A stretch of DNA of 64,000 nt, taken from the NCBI GenBank assembly GCA_020636075.1, contig JACJYO010000009.1, forward strand, positions 135,001 to 199,000. Reading direction: 5' to 3'. Source of the stretch: Lewinellaceae bacterium (GTDB lineage Bacteria > Bacteroidota > Bacteroidia > Chitinophagales > Saprospiraceae). Under the pieces are notes generated by a model. It was not told the origin of the DNA. It saw nothing but the letters and a program-made list of their open reading frames with translations, and ran no database searches. The position numbers were made by a program, and so were the translations under genes. Of the stretch, positions 9,253-18,410 are shown in pieces (the first letter of the stretch is position 1; every line of letters starts with the position of its first letter).

Positions 9253-11355
9253 TTAATACTCCACAAAATACATTTTCACCTTCCCTTTGTTTTTCGCCGT
9301 AAACTCCCCGCGAAACGTACACGAAAACAGGTCTTTCACCTGCTGGTACGTCGTTTCCGAAATATTGATCTTGTGCGACTCGCTGCTTTGCTCCAGCCGG
9401 GCAGCGGTATTCACCGTGTCGCCCCAGATGTCGTAGGCAAATTTGTGACTGCCCACCACACCCGCAACTACGGGGCCTGTGTGGATGCCGATGCGCATGT
9501 TGAACACGGGTTTGCCCTCGGCTTTTTTCTGTCGCATCAATGCCTGGAGTTTATTCTGCATATCGATTGCGGCCCGCAAAACATCCACAGGGTGAGTATC
9601 ATTGGGCGTGGGCAAGCCGCCTGCACACATGTAGGCATCGCCGATGGTTTTGATCTTTTCCAGGTGATATTTTTTAACAATGTCGTCGAAGAGGCTGAAG
9701 CATTCGTTCAGTTCGTTGATCAGCACATCGAAGGAAACGTTTTCGGCAATTTTGGTGAACCCTTCAAAATCGGTGAACATCACGGTGACCGAATCGTAGC
9801 GCACCGGTTGGACACTCGCGTGGGCCTTGAGTTCGGCGGCGGTAGCAGCGGGCAGGATGTTGGTCAGCAATTCGTCGGCGCGCTGGCGTTCGTGTTCAAT
9901 GGCGGCGTTTTTGGCGGCCAGTTCGCGGTTGCTGCGCGCGCGAATGCGGTTTCGGTTGAACAGCAGGCCGACGAGGATGAGCAGACCCAAAGCGCCACCG
10001 AGCAGGGCGTATTGCCGGGTAGTCGATTCGGCGATCCGCACCGCTTGCAATTCGAGTGCATTTTGCTGACGTTCGATCTGTTGCTTGCGTTTATCATCTT
10101 CAAACAGGGCCTCCTTGCGGGCAAACTCCGTGCTGATCTTTTCATTCAGATTTTTGTAGCGAAACTCGTCGTACTGCACCCGGTAATCGTACGCCTTGCG
10201 GTAATCACCAAGTTTGGCATACACCTCCGCAAAATCCTTAAAGGCGCCCTGGATGTACTTGTTGTCGTTGGTTTCCTGGGCGATCTGGTAAAATTTTCGG
10301 ACAAATTCAAGCGATTTCTGTTGTTGCCCGGCGCGCGAATAGGTATCGCCGATGGTGTTGTATACCTCCATCAGGCCGAGTTTATCATCCAGTTCCAGGC
10401 AAATTGTTTCGGCTTCACGCAGGTATTGCAAGGCCAATTGATAGTTGGCAAGGTGTTTATGGGCATCACCCAGGTTGATGAACACGTTGGCCTGGCCTGG
10501 TCGGTCATCCAGTTCCTTCCACAGGTCGAGTGCGCGGAGGTAGTACGCTACGGCGACTTGGGAAGAGTCGAGTTCATCGAGCGCATTGGCATAGTCGGTG
10601 AGTGCTTCCGCCAGCCGGCCGGGGTCGTCGAGTTTTTCCCGGATATCCAGTTCCTGTTTGTAAAAAGTAAGCGCCTCGTCGTAGCGGTCGAGTTCGAAGC
10701 GGATGTGGCCCAATTGGGCATATACTTTGGCCATGCCGTCGAGGTCGCGGCGGGCTTCCAGGATGGCGCGGGCGTCGTACAGGTAGGTTTGCGCTTCGTT
10801 GTATAAGCCCATTTCCTGATAGGCGCCGGCGATATTGAATTGAGCGCGGGCAATGCGCACGGTGTCGGCCAGTTGCTCTTGAATTTCCAGGTTTTCGCGG
10901 TGATATTTCAAAGCGAGATCGAAGCGGCCGATCATTTCAAACAGTACGCCGAGGTTGTTGAGTGAGGCAGCAATTTCTTTTTGATCGCCCAGTTTCTGAC
11001 GCAGGTCGAGCGCTTTCTGATAATTTTGCTGGGCGCGGTCAAAATTTCCTCTGATCTCTTCGACAACCCCCAAACCATTCCAGGCAATAGCTTCACCGCG
11101 CAGGTAGTTGAGTTTCTGCGCCAGTTGGATGGCTTCCCGCAGACGCCGGTCGGCTTCATCGGTTTGACTTTCATTAACCTCCCAGGCATAATCGGTGAGC
11201 AAGATGACCCGGTGTGTGTCGGCGGGAGCAGTAGCCAGGAGCCGGACGAGCGAATCCACTATCTGAGCTTGTGCCGGGCATCCAAACAACAGGGCTATTC
11301 CCACCCAAAACAGGGTGCGCAGGTTTGTCCTTTTTCGATATAGCCTGTGCATCAT
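9253..11355 (-). CDS. TPR-repeat class III adenylate cyclase, membrane anchored
   Basis: 700 residues. A signal or anchor segment (17-31) is followed by about ten tetratricopeptide repeats (to ~residue 400), a coiled segment, one membrane helix (about 447-466) and a C-terminal class III nucleotide cyclase domain. Catalytic elements: metal-binding VMFTDFEGF near 523-531, KIKTIGDAYMCAGG with the second metal Asp and the Lys typical of ATP specificity, and YDIWGDTVNTAAR with the Asp that reads adenine. Lys plus Asp predicts adenylate rather than guanylate cyclase. The TPR part would face the periplasm and the cyclase the cytosol, so it may relay an envelope signal. Confidence 0.92.
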   Translation of the reverse strand: MMHRLYRKRTNLRTLFWVGIALLFGCPAQAQIVDSLVRLLATAPADTHRVILLTDYAWEVNESQTDEADRRLREAIQLAQKLNYLRGEAIAWNGLGVVEEIRGNFDRAQQNYQKALDLRQKLGDQKEIAASLNNLGVLFEMIGRFDLALKYHRENLEIQEQLADTVRIARAQFNIAGAYQEMGLYNEAQTYLYDARAILEARRDLDGMAKVYAQLGHIRFELDRYDEALTFYKQELDIREKLDDPGRLAEALTDYANALDELDSSQVAVAYYLRALDLWKELDDRPGQANVFINLGDAHKHLANYQLALQYLREAETICLELDDKLGLMEVYNTIGDTYSRAGQQQKSLEFVRKFYQIAQETNDNKYIQGAFKDFAEVYAKLGDYRKAYDYRVQYDEFRYKNLNEKISTEFARKEALFEDDKRKQQIERQQNALELQAVRIAESTTRQYALLGGALGLLILVGLLFNRNRIRARSNRELAAKNAAIEHERQRADELLTNILPAATAAELKAHASVQPVRYDSVTVMFTDFEGFTKIAENVSFDVLINELNECFSLFDDIVKKYHLEKIKTIGDAYMCAGGLPTPNDTHPVDVLRAAIDMQNKLQALMRQKKAEGKPVFNMRIGIHTGPVVAGVVGSHKFAYDIWGDTVNTAARLEQSSESHKINISETTYQQVKDLFSCTFRGEFTAKNKGKVKMYFVEY

Positions 11356-11585
11356 ATTCGAGGGGGAAATTAAGGCATTGTGCCGGGTAAATGCGCAGGA
11401 TGGTGGTATTTTCCGCTATTGGCTGACGGGGATCGACTAAATGGCCCGGGCTCCTGCCATTTCTGTGTAATTTTGTTGGTGAAATTGGATTTGGAAAAAT
11501 CTATTTGATGTGGATAGCGTTTAACGGATTGTGCGTTTTTAAAAAAATTTGGCCCCGCTTTTTTGTCTCAATTTGAATATTTCTC

Positions 11586-12869
11586 ATGGTACGTCGTCTG
11601 ATTTTTGTTTTTGCTTTACTCTCCTGCGTCGCTTCACAGCTGCACGCCACGTATATGCTCATCCCGATGGATGAAAGCAGCCAGCGCAATCACATGAAAG
11701 CCTACGGGATCACCTATTGGGTGCTTTCGCAGGGTGTGGAGGCCTATTGGCTATTGAACTACCGCGGTGGCAGTTTTGCCTTTCAGTATACAACCGTGTT
11801 TGAGCGCGAATGCAAAACCCGTGATGTCAGTTTTGAGGTGATTGCCGATGCCCAGTTTGCGGCCATTCAGAATGAAATCCTGAATCCGGAAGTAAACATG
11901 GATGTCATTAAACTGGAAAAAGCGCCGAAGATCGCCGTCTATTCCCCGGATAAAAATGAAAAGGGCGAGGTCATCCAGCCTTGGGACGATGCTGTAACAC
12001 TTGTACTTACCTACGCCGAAATTCCCTACGACGTCATTTACGATACAGAAGTGTTGGAAGGTAAACTGCTGGAGTACGACTGGCTGCACCTGCACCACGA
12101 GGACTTTACCGGCCAATACGGAAAGTTTTACGCCAGCCACAGCAACCAGCCCTGGTACCGCGATCATGTGCGCATGATGGAAAATCTTGCCCGGACAAAC
12201 GGCTTTACCAAAGTGAGCCAACTCAAACTTGCCGTGGCTAAAAAAATCATGGAATACGTGGCCGGCGGCGGTTTTATGTTCGCCATGTGCTCAGCGACGG
12301 ATACCTACGACATTGCCCTGGCTGCCGAAGGCGTCGATATTTGTGCTGAAATGTACGATGGCGACCCGGCCGACCCCAATGCGCAAAGCAAGCTGGATTT
12401 TTCAAAAACCCTCGCGTTTCAAAATTTTCAGCTGATCCGCGACCCGCTCACCTACGAACACTCCACGATCGACCACAACCTGGGCCGCCGGGTGAATCCC
12501 GAGCAGGATTACTTTACCCTGTTTGATTTTTCTGCAAAATGGGATCCCGTGCCAACCATGCTGACGCAAAACCATACCCGCACCGTGAAGGGTTTTATGG
12601 GGCAGAGCACGGCATTTATCAAACAAACGATCAAGCCCAATGTGCTGATCATGGGTGAAAACAAAGCCGCCGACGAAGCCCGTTACATCCACGGCACTGC
12701 CGGCTTCGGCTTCTGGACGTTTTATGGCGGACACGATCCGGAAGATTACCGGCACTACGTCGGCGATCCGCCCACCGACCTGAACCTGCACCCGAACTCA
12801 CCGGGTTATCGCCTCATTCTGAACAACATCCTGTTCCCGGCAGCCAAAAAGAAGCACCAAAAAACGTAA
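11586..12869 (+). CDS. Exported protein with glutamine-amidotransferase/ThuA-like fold, function unknown
   Basis: 427 residues with a signal peptide ending near SQLHA (about residue 21). The middle has alternating strands and helices that resemble a flavodoxin-like amidotransferase fold (KIAVYSPDKNEKGEV, VTLVLTYAEIPYDVIYDTEV, YDWLHLHHEDFTGQ, KKIMEYVAGGGFMFAMCSAT), and a conserved C-terminal HGTAGFGFWTFYGGHDPEDY. The Cys in FAMCSAT is in the position of a nucleophile elbow, but no full Cys-His-Glu triad can be proven by eye. Homologues in Bacteroidota are, from memory, sometimes labelled asparagine synthetase B; the sequence here does not show an AsnB N-terminal domain. Confidence 0.75.
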   Translation: MVRRLIFVFALLSCVASQLHATYMLIPMDESSQRNHMKAYGITYWVLSQGVEAYWLLNYRGGSFAFQYTTVFERECKTRDVSFEVIADAQFAAIQNEILNPEVNMDVIKLEKAPKIAVYSPDKNEKGEVIQPWDDAVTLVLTYAEIPYDVIYDTEVLEGKLLEYDWLHLHHEDFTGQYGKFYASHSNQPWYRDHVRMMENLARTNGFTKVSQLKLAVAKKIMEYVAGGGFMFAMCSATDTYDIALAAEGVDICAEMYDGDPADPNAQSKLDFSKTLAFQNFQLIRDPLTYEHSTIDHNLGRRVNPEQDYFTLFDFSAKWDPVPTMLTQNHTRTVKGFMGQSTAFIKQTIKPNVLIMGENKAADEARYIHGTAGFGFWTFYGGHDPEDYRHYVGDPPTDLNLHPNSPGYRLILNNILFPAAKKKHQKT

Positions 12870-12913
12870 TACTAACTTCATACTGGCTTAACACCCTGCC
12901 CCGGCGCGGGGCC

Positions 12914-12921
12914 TACCTTTG
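12914..12921 (+). promoter_or_regulatory. -10 box upstream of the LpxH-like gene
   Basis: TACCTTTG matches TAnnTTTG. It directly follows a GC-rich palindrome (GCCCCGGCGCGGGGC, 12898-12912) that may end the preceding transcript. The resulting leader to the start at 13116 would be near 190 bases. Confidence 0.5.
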
Positions 12922-13115
12922 TGCCAAGCAAAACACAAAGAGGTATTTATGTTTATGTACCCGCGCCATTTAGCAGAAGCCTGTCCTTTTTTCGGTCGCT
13001 TTATCTCCATTACCGGGCGCTCGCCCAAATCTGTATCAGATTTTTTTTCTGATGGCTCTCTTAACCCGGCGCGGGCCTTTGACTTTTTGACCATGCATCA
13101 TATAAGCCGGTAGCC

Positions 13116-14027
13116 ATGAAGAGGAATGTCGATATTGTTATACTGTCGGATATTCATTTGGGAACCTACGGCTGTCATGCCCGGGAATTGCTCCAATACC
13201 TGAAAAGTATCGAACCGCGTACCCTGATTCTCAATGGTGACATTTTTGATATTTGGTATTTTAAGAAAAATTATTTCCCGAAAGATCATCTCGCCGTGGT
13301 GCATCAACTGCTGAAAATGGCGGTAAAAGGTACCAAGGTGTACTACCTCACCGGTAACCACGACGACCTGTTGCGCAAATTTGGCGAGTTGTCCTTTGGC
13401 CTGATCCACCTGCGCAACAAACTGGTGTTCCAGGTCAATGGAAAAACACACTGGGTGTTTCACGGTGATGTATTCGACACCAGTATTCAGCGCGCCCGCT
13501 GGCTGGCCCGGCTCGGCGGCGAAGGCTATGACCTGCTCATCCGCATCAACCGGGCGATCAACCGCGCGCGCCGGCTTTTCGGGTTCAGCCCGGTGTCCTT
13601 TGCTTCAAGAGTGAAAAAATCAGTGAAAGGCGCGGTCAAGTACATCAATGATTTTGAAAATACGGCCATTCAACTGGCGGCTGAAAAATCGTACGACTAC
13701 GTGATTTGTGGGCATATTCACCGTCCGCAAATGCGGGAGGTAACTGCCGAAAACGGCCGTACGGTGCACTACCTGAACAGTGGCGACTGGATCGAGCACC
13801 TTACTGCCCTGGAGTACAATTTTGGCCGCTGGGAAATTTACCACTACGACGAAGTCGAGTTCGAGGTGCTCAGCCCCATGTTGCAAGTGCCGGAACGCGA
13901 TCCGCAGCAGTTGTACACGTTAAAACGCGAACAGGTATTGCCGGATTCGGATTTTAGCCCGGAAACCATGGAGTCCATGCTGTTGTGGAACATGAATGGC
14001 AACGGCTCAGAAAATGGAACTCATTAA
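13116..14027 (+). CDS. LpxH-like UDP-2,3-diacylglucosamine diphosphatase (metallophosphoesterase)
   Basis: 303 residues, calcineurin-like phosphoesterase. Metal-binding motifs are all present: SDIHLG, NGDIFDIW, TGNHDD, FHGDVFD and CGHIHRPQ. The spacing and the phrase HGDVFDTSIQRARWLARLGG fit the Bacteroidota family annotated as UDP-2,3-diacylglucosamine diphosphatase, which removes UMP in lipid A synthesis at the inner face of the membrane. The C-terminal 40 residues are a less conserved tail. The start was chosen because MKRNVDIVILSDIHLG begins the domain directly. Other calcineurin-like phosphatases of unknown substrate remain possible. Confidence 0.85.
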   Translation: MKRNVDIVILSDIHLGTYGCHARELLQYLKSIEPRTLILNGDIFDIWYFKKNYFPKDHLAVVHQLLKMAVKGTKVYYLTGNHDDLLRKFGELSFGLIHLRNKLVFQVNGKTHWVFHGDVFDTSIQRARWLARLGGEGYDLLIRINRAINRARRLFGFSPVSFASRVKKSVKGAVKYINDFENTAIQLAAEKSYDYVICGHIHRPQMREVTAENGRTVHYLNSGDWIEHLTALEYNFGRWEIYHYDEVEFEVLSPMLQVPERDPQQLYTLKREQVLPDSDFSPETMESMLLWNMNGNGSENGTH

Positions 14028-14165
14028 CCCTTGAAATAGATGCCGCCTGGTGCGGTTTTAATAAGCCGGAGTGGACAGGTTTTGAAAATTGCGCTCCGGT
14101 TCTTTTGTAATAAGATTTGCTTCATACAATCACAGGTGTAGACTATTCACAACCCGTGTACGACC

Positions 14166-14200
14166 GGACGCTGAAGAGCGCTTCGGTTTTTTTTATTTTT
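14166..14200 (+). terminator. Possible intrinsic terminator
   Basis: A short GC-rich self-complementary stretch around AGCGCT is followed by a T-rich run from 14187. It lies between the LpxH-like gene and the promoter of the next gene. The stem is short, so this is tentative. Confidence 0.35.
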
Positions 14201-14252
14201 TTGAGCAACCGGAAGGCGCCGGGATTGTTTTTTACGTTCTATTGCCCTGCCG

Positions 14253-14260
14253 TACCTTCG
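14253..14260 (+). promoter_or_regulatory. -10 box of the YbhN-like gene
   Basis: TACCTTCG, one base off TAnnTTTG, 23 bases before the GTG start at 14283. Confidence 0.45.
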
Positions 14261-14282
14261 CCTGCCCAATAAAATAAGACTT

Positions 14283-15371
14283 GTGAACGAACCCGTAGTT
14301 CCCCAACCTATCGAAGATGAAGCGCACCGCGTTGTGCATTCACTGCGGCTTTCCCGTGCCATTTTCCCGATCCTGCTGGGCCTGGCGGCTGTTGCCTTTT
14401 TATTTTACTGGCAGTTTGACCCGGAGAAGTTCCGGTCGATTCAATGGACGACCACTGCGTTTTTCTGGATTGGGGTTGCCGCCGCGCTGTTAGTCTTGCG
14501 CCATTTTTTTATTTCATACCGGTTGTACACGATCACGCGGCATTATTTCTCCTTTCGAAAATGTCTGGAATTGATTGTGCTGTGGGAGTTCAGCGGTGCG
14601 CTTACCCCCACCAGCAAAGGCGGCCCCTTCGTCATGCTTTTTGTACTGACACGGGAAAAGCTGCCGGCCGGCCGTACTGCCGCCGCGGTGTTTTACACTA
14701 TGGTACTCGATTCGGGTTTTTTCGTGCTGATCCTCCCGTTTTTGCTGCTGATCTATGGGCCGATCATGTTGTACCCCGGCATGCAATCGTACCACGATGT
14801 TGGCCTTGCCAGTGGCGCTTTTTTCGGTACGTATACGGTGATGACCAGTTACTGGCTGGTGCTTGTTTTTTTGTTGATCATCCGGCCAAAATATGCCCGG
14901 CAAACGCTGTACTGGCTGGCAGCCCGGCCCTTGCTGAAACGCTGGGCGCCTAAATTGCAGCGCCTGGGCAATGAGTTTGAAAATGCAGCCGGAGAGATTC
15001 GACTGCAAGACTGGCGGTACCATCTCCAGGTTGTGCTGAGCACTATTGGCTCCTGGACCAGCAAGTTTATTATGATCAACTTCCTGATCATCGCACTGGT
15101 GCCCAGCACGCCACTCGATGGTAGCACGCAGGCCTTCATTTATGCCCGCCTGGTAGCCATGTTCATCATCATGGCGTTTAGCCCCACACCGGGAGGCGCC
15201 GGCCTGGCAGAAGTGGCACTTGCCGGCTTTATTGCCGATTTCGTGCCTGCCGGCATTGGGCTGATCATTGCCTTACTGTGGCGGAGTATGGCCTATTATG
15301 GGTATTTGTTGCTGGGGGCGTTTGTGGTACCGGCCTGGATCGCGCGGCAAACTGCTGCGAAAAACGATTAA
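14283..15371 (+). CDS. YbhN/UPF0104 (lysylphosphatidylglycerol synthase TM-region) family membrane protein
   Basis: 362 residues from a GTG start. About eight membrane helices with the family pattern: WEFSGALTPTSKGGPFVMLFVLTREKLPAG in the first half (given here as positions 98-127), and SPTPGGAGLAEVALAGF near 305. Proteins of this family are flippase-like domain carriers related to the membrane part of MprF; the substrate here is unknown. No soluble aminoacyl-transferase domain follows, so it is not a full MprF. The gene overlaps the facing bcp gene by four bases (15368-15371). Confidence 0.85.
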   Translation: MNEPVVPQPIEDEAHRVVHSLRLSRAIFPILLGLAAVAFLFYWQFDPEKFRSIQWTTTAFFWIGVAAALLVLRHFFISYRLYTITRHYFSFRKCLELIVLWEFSGALTPTSKGGPFVMLFVLTREKLPAGRTAAAVFYTMVLDSGFFVLILPFLLLIYGPIMLYPGMQSYHDVGLASGAFFGTYTVMTSYWLVLVFLLIIRPKYARQTLYWLAARPLLKRWAPKLQRLGNEFENAAGEIRLQDWRYHLQVVLSTIGSWTSKFIMINFLIIALVPSTPLDGSTQAFIYARLVAMFIIMAFSPTPGGAGLAEVALAGFIADFVPAGIGLIIALLWRSMAYYGYLLLGAFVVPAWIARQTAAKND

Positions 15372-15823
15372 CCGGCCAGCAGTTGCTCAGCGTGGTTCTT
15401 CGTATCCACTTTTTCAATGATCTCTTCGATCTTGCCGGAAGCGTCGATAACAAAGGTGGTGCGGTGCACACCTTCGTAGCTGCGACCCATGAATTTTTTC
15501 GGGCCCCACACGCCATAGGCATTGGCGACAGCCTTGTCTTCGTCGGCCAGCAGGCTGAAGGGCAGGTCGTACTTTTCAATAAACTTGACGTGCTTTTTTA
15601 CGGAATCCGGGCTGACGCCCAAAATTGCATAGCCCTGGGCGATAAATTTCGGATAGCCGTCGCGCAAGCTGCACGCTTCGGCGGTGCAACCCGGGGTATC
15701 GTCTTTTGGATAAAAATAAAGGACAAGTTTCTTGCCGCTGAAATCAGACAGTTTAACAGTTTCGCCTTTTTCGTTGAGGGCTGAAAAATCGGGGGCTTGG
15801 TCACCTACGTTTAAGTGGAACAT
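15368..15823 (-). CDS. bcp: Thioredoxin-dependent thiol peroxidase (Bcp/PrxQ)
   Basis: 151 residues, peroxiredoxin of the BCP/PrxQ class, reducing H2O2 and organic hydroperoxides with thioredoxin. The peroxidatic cysteine is Cys46 in the motif YPKDDTPGCTAEACSLRD, and Cys51, five residues on, is the usual resolving residue. GVSPDSVKKHVKFIEKYDLP and the following LLADEDKAVANAYGVWG are typical of the family. Length is normal and no signal peptide is present, so it is cytosolic. Confidence 0.96.
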   Translation of the reverse strand: MFHLNVGDQAPDFSALNEKGETVKLSDFSGKKLVLYFYPKDDTPGCTAEACSLRDGYPKFIAQGYAILGVSPDSVKKHVKFIEKYDLPFSLLADEDKAVANAYGVWGPKKFMGRSYEGVHRTTFVIDASGKIEEIIEKVDTKNHAEQLLAG

Positions 15824-15906
15824 TGGGTAGTGATGAATGATGAGTAATGAATTTTTTTAGGGAACGGGGATTTTAGGGAAATGTTCAAGTGCAGCGCAGA
15901 TGGAAG

Positions 15907-16626
15907 TTACAAATCGCCTAGCTGTGGCCGGATGATCAGTTCTTCCACTACCGCGGCGTCGGATAGTTGGTACGCCGCCCAAACCATTTGGGCAATATCG
16001 GCGGCTTGCATGAGTCGGTCGGCGGGAAAATCGGCGCCTGCCCAGGAATCTGTCCAGGTAGCGCCGGGTATTAGTGTGGTGACCTTGATGCCTTCCTTTT
16101 TCAACTCATGGCGCAGATTTTTGGAAAATCCCAACAGGGCGAATTTGGCGATTGAATAGGAGCCGCCATTCGGATAAGCGTCCAGGCTGGCGATGCTGCA
16201 CATGTTGAAAATATGGCCATGTTGGTGCGGGAGCATAACCGGGAGCAACGCCCGCGTAAGGTGGTAAGCGCTGTACAGATTTACTTCGATCATTTGTTCC
16301 AGCGCGCCATCGGCCTCTTCGGTGACGTTGCCCGGAATAAACAGGCCGGCATTGTTTACCAGTACATCTATACGCGACCACTGCCGGCGAACGGCCTCGG
16401 CAAATTGCATTACAACCGCTTTTTTGCTGAGGTCGGCAGCTTGTGTAAATAATTGCCGGCCGGGAAACGTTTTTTCCCAATGCGCCTGCATATCGGCAAG
16501 GTCGTTGGCAGAGCGGGCACAAACGAACAGGTCGAAACCATTGGCTGCAAAAAGTTCGGCGATAGCCCGGCCCAGGCCTTTGGTGGCCCCGGTTACTACA
16601 GCCGTTGGGGTAGTGGATTGTTGCAC
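15907..16626 (-). CDS. Short-chain dehydrogenase/reductase
   Basis: 239 residues, single Rossmann domain. The NAD(P)-binding TGATKGLGRAIAE begins near residue 17, NNAGLF near 90, the catalytic Ser in FNMCSIASLDAYPNGGSYSI and the YSIAK Tyr-Lys pair near 156-160. The N-terminal glycine pattern with Lys after TGAT favours NADP(H). Substrate unknown. It stands alone, upstream of and divergent from mlaE. Confidence 0.9.
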   Translation of the reverse strand: MQQSTTPTAVVTGATKGLGRAIAELFAANGFDLFVCARSANDLADMQAHWEKTFPGRQLFTQAADLSKKAVVMQFAEAVRRQWSRIDVLVNNAGLFIPGNVTEEADGALEQMIEVNLYSAYHLTRALLPVMLPHQHGHIFNMCSIASLDAYPNGGSYSIAKFALLGFSKNLRHELKKEGIKVTTLIPGATWTDSWAGADFPADRLMQAADIAQMVWAAYQLSDAAVVEELIIRPQLGDL

Positions 16627-16760
16627 GGTAAATTAAGTTTGGATTGAAAACAGTGTTATAAATTTGAATTTGAGGTAAAAACAAGTACTTAAACCCGATT
16701 GACTGCTTAAAGTTTGGAAAAAATCCCAACCTTTGAACACTGTAAAATTTATGACCACCC

Positions 16761-17522
16761 ATGTTTGTGTTGGATAAAAAATACAATTTCCTCTTTCATT
16801 TCGGGCGCTATTTGCAAATGATGCGGCAGACTTTTGGCCGCCCCGAAAAGTTCTCCATGTACTGGCGCGAAACCATGCGTCAAACCAATGACATTGGAAT
16901 CGGCTCGCTGGTGATCGTATGTCTGATCTCGATTTTTATCGGTGCAGTAGCTGCGGTACAGTTTGCGTACCAGTTGGATGGTCAGTTGATCCCCCGCTAT
17001 TACATCGGGTATATCGTGCGCGACCTGGCGATTATCGAATTGTCGCCAACCATCACCTGCCTGGTGTTGGCGGGCAAAGTGGGTTCGAATATGACCGCTG
17101 AAATCGGCGGCATGCGCCAAAAAGAACATATCGACGCCATGGAGGTTATGGGAGTCAATACGGCCGCATACCTCGTCCGCCCGAAAATGATTGGCGCTCT
17201 GGTGGCCATTCCGCTGCTGGTAACCTTCTCGGCTTATGTGGCGATTATCGGTGGTTACCTGGCCAGCGTACCGACCGAATTAATCACCGACGATGAATAC
17301 GTGCAGGGCTTGCGTTCCTTTTTTGTGCCCTACAACGTATTCATGATGTATGTAAAATCGGTGGTTTTTGCGTTTATCCTGACCACGGTTTCCTGCTACC
17401 AGGGCTACTTTGTGGAGGGAGGCAGCATTGAGCCTGGCCAGGCAAGCACCCGCTCGGTGGTGTACAGCGATATCCTTATCCTGCTGGCCGACTACCTGAT
17501 CGCTGTTGTTCTGACGGGGTAG
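16761..17522 (+). CDS. mlaE: MlaE-family ABC transporter permease
   Basis: 253 residues with five or six membrane helices and the MlaE/YrbE signature: GAVAAVQFAYQLDGQLIPRY, then ELSPTITCLVLAGKVGSNMT, AEIGGMRQKEHIDAMEVMGV (positions ~100-133). These permeases carry phospholipids between outer and inner membranes. The ATPase partner MlaF and the MCE-domain protein are not beside it; dapD follows after 42 bases in the same direction. The ATG at 16761 gives a normal N-terminus. Confidence 0.93.
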   Translation: MFVLDKKYNFLFHFGRYLQMMRQTFGRPEKFSMYWRETMRQTNDIGIGSLVIVCLISIFIGAVAAVQFAYQLDGQLIPRYYIGYIVRDLAIIELSPTITCLVLAGKVGSNMTAEIGGMRQKEHIDAMEVMGVNTAAYLVRPKMIGALVAIPLLVTFSAYVAIIGGYLASVPTELITDDEYVQGLRSFFVPYNVFMMYVKSVVFAFILTTVSCYQGYFVEGGSIEPGQASTRSVVYSDILILLADYLIAVVLTG

Positions 17523-17530
17523 GCCCGCTG

Positions 17531-17539
17531 TATATTTTG
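17531..17539 (+). promoter_or_regulatory. Possible -10 box of dapD
   Basis: TATATTTTG in the 42-base gap between mlaE and dapD resembles TAnnTTTG with one extra base. dapD may therefore also have its own promoter. Confidence 0.35.
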
Positions 17540-17564
17540 CCTAGTTTTTATAAATCGAAAAAAA

Positions 17565-18386
17565 ATGACTGAAGCGCTTAAACAGACCATCGAAGCAGCC
17601 TGGGATGACCGTTCTTTGCTGCAAAATGCCGATACACAACAAGCCATTCGCACCCTGATCGCCCATTTGGATAGCGGTACGCTCCGGGTGGCAGAACCCC
17701 TCCCCGACGGTACCTGGATTACGCACGATTGGGTGAAAAAGGGCGTGATATTGTATTTCCCGATCCAGGCTATGGAAACGATTGAAGTTGGCCCCTTTGA
17801 GTTCCATGATAAAATTCCACTGAAAAAAGGTTTTGCCGAAAAAGGCGTTCGCGTGGTGCCGCAGGCCTTGGCCCGCTATGGGTCATTCATCGAAAAAGGC
17901 GCCATTTTGATGCCGTCGTATGTCAACATTGGCGCCTGGGTAGGAAGCGGCTCGATGGTCGACACCTGGGCCACTGTAGGTTCCTGTGCGCAAATTGGCC
18001 GGAATGTGCACCTGGCCGGCGGCGTTGGAATCGGTGGTGTGTTGGAGCCACCGCAGGCAACGCCGACAATTATTGAAGATGAAGCCTTTATCGGTTCGCG
18101 GTGTATCGTGGTGGAAGGGGTGCATGTGGAGCGCGAAGCCGTGCTCGGCGCCAATGTAGTGCTTACGCAAAGTACGCGCATCATCGACGTAACAGGTTCG
18201 GAACCGGTCATTCTGAAGGGGCGTGTACCTGCACGTTCGGTGGTCATTCCGGGCAGCTATACCAAAGAATTTCCGGCAGGCACCTACCAGGTTTCATGTG
18301 CGCTCATAATTGGCAAGCGCAAAGAAAGTACAGACAAAAAAGTATCGCTTAACGATGCCTTGCGCGACTTTCAGGTGTCGGTGTAA
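17565..18386 (+). CDS. dapD: 2,3,4,5-tetrahydropyridine-2,6-dicarboxylate N-succinyltransferase
   Basis: 273 residues, the succinylase-branch enzyme of lysine and diaminopimelate synthesis, using succinyl-CoA. The N-terminal helical domain (1-100) is followed by a left-handed beta-helix built of hexapeptide repeats: YVNIGAWVGSGSMVDTWATV, GSCAQIGRNVHLAGGVGIGG, IEDEAFIGSRCIVVEGV. The C-terminal CALIIGKRKESTDKKVSLND is typical. Length fits the family. It sits between mlaE and an RDD gene, with 24 bases to the latter. Confidence 0.97.
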   Translation: MTEALKQTIEAAWDDRSLLQNADTQQAIRTLIAHLDSGTLRVAEPLPDGTWITHDWVKKGVILYFPIQAMETIEVGPFEFHDKIPLKKGFAEKGVRVVPQALARYGSFIEKGAILMPSYVNIGAWVGSGSMVDTWATVGSCAQIGRNVHLAGGVGIGGVLEPPQATPTIIEDEAFIGSRCIVVEGVHVEREAVLGANVVLTQSTRIIDVTGSEPVILKGRVPARSVVIPGSYTKEFPAGTYQVSCALIIGKRKESTDKKVSLNDALRDFQVSV

Positions 18387-18410
18387 ACGCTTGTCTAGCC
18401 CAATAAATTC

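Noticed and set aside
9226..10806. 526-codon plus-strand frame opposite the adenylate cyclase gene
   Set aside because: It is the antisense shadow of a high-GC gene; the minus strand has TPR and cyclase motifs, the plus frame none.
12949..13113. 54-codon frame between the -10 box at 12914 and the LpxH-like gene
   Set aside because: It has a promoter in the right place, but the composition is not clearly coding, no family is recognised, and the stretch repeats parts of a GC-rich palindrome. It may just be leader.
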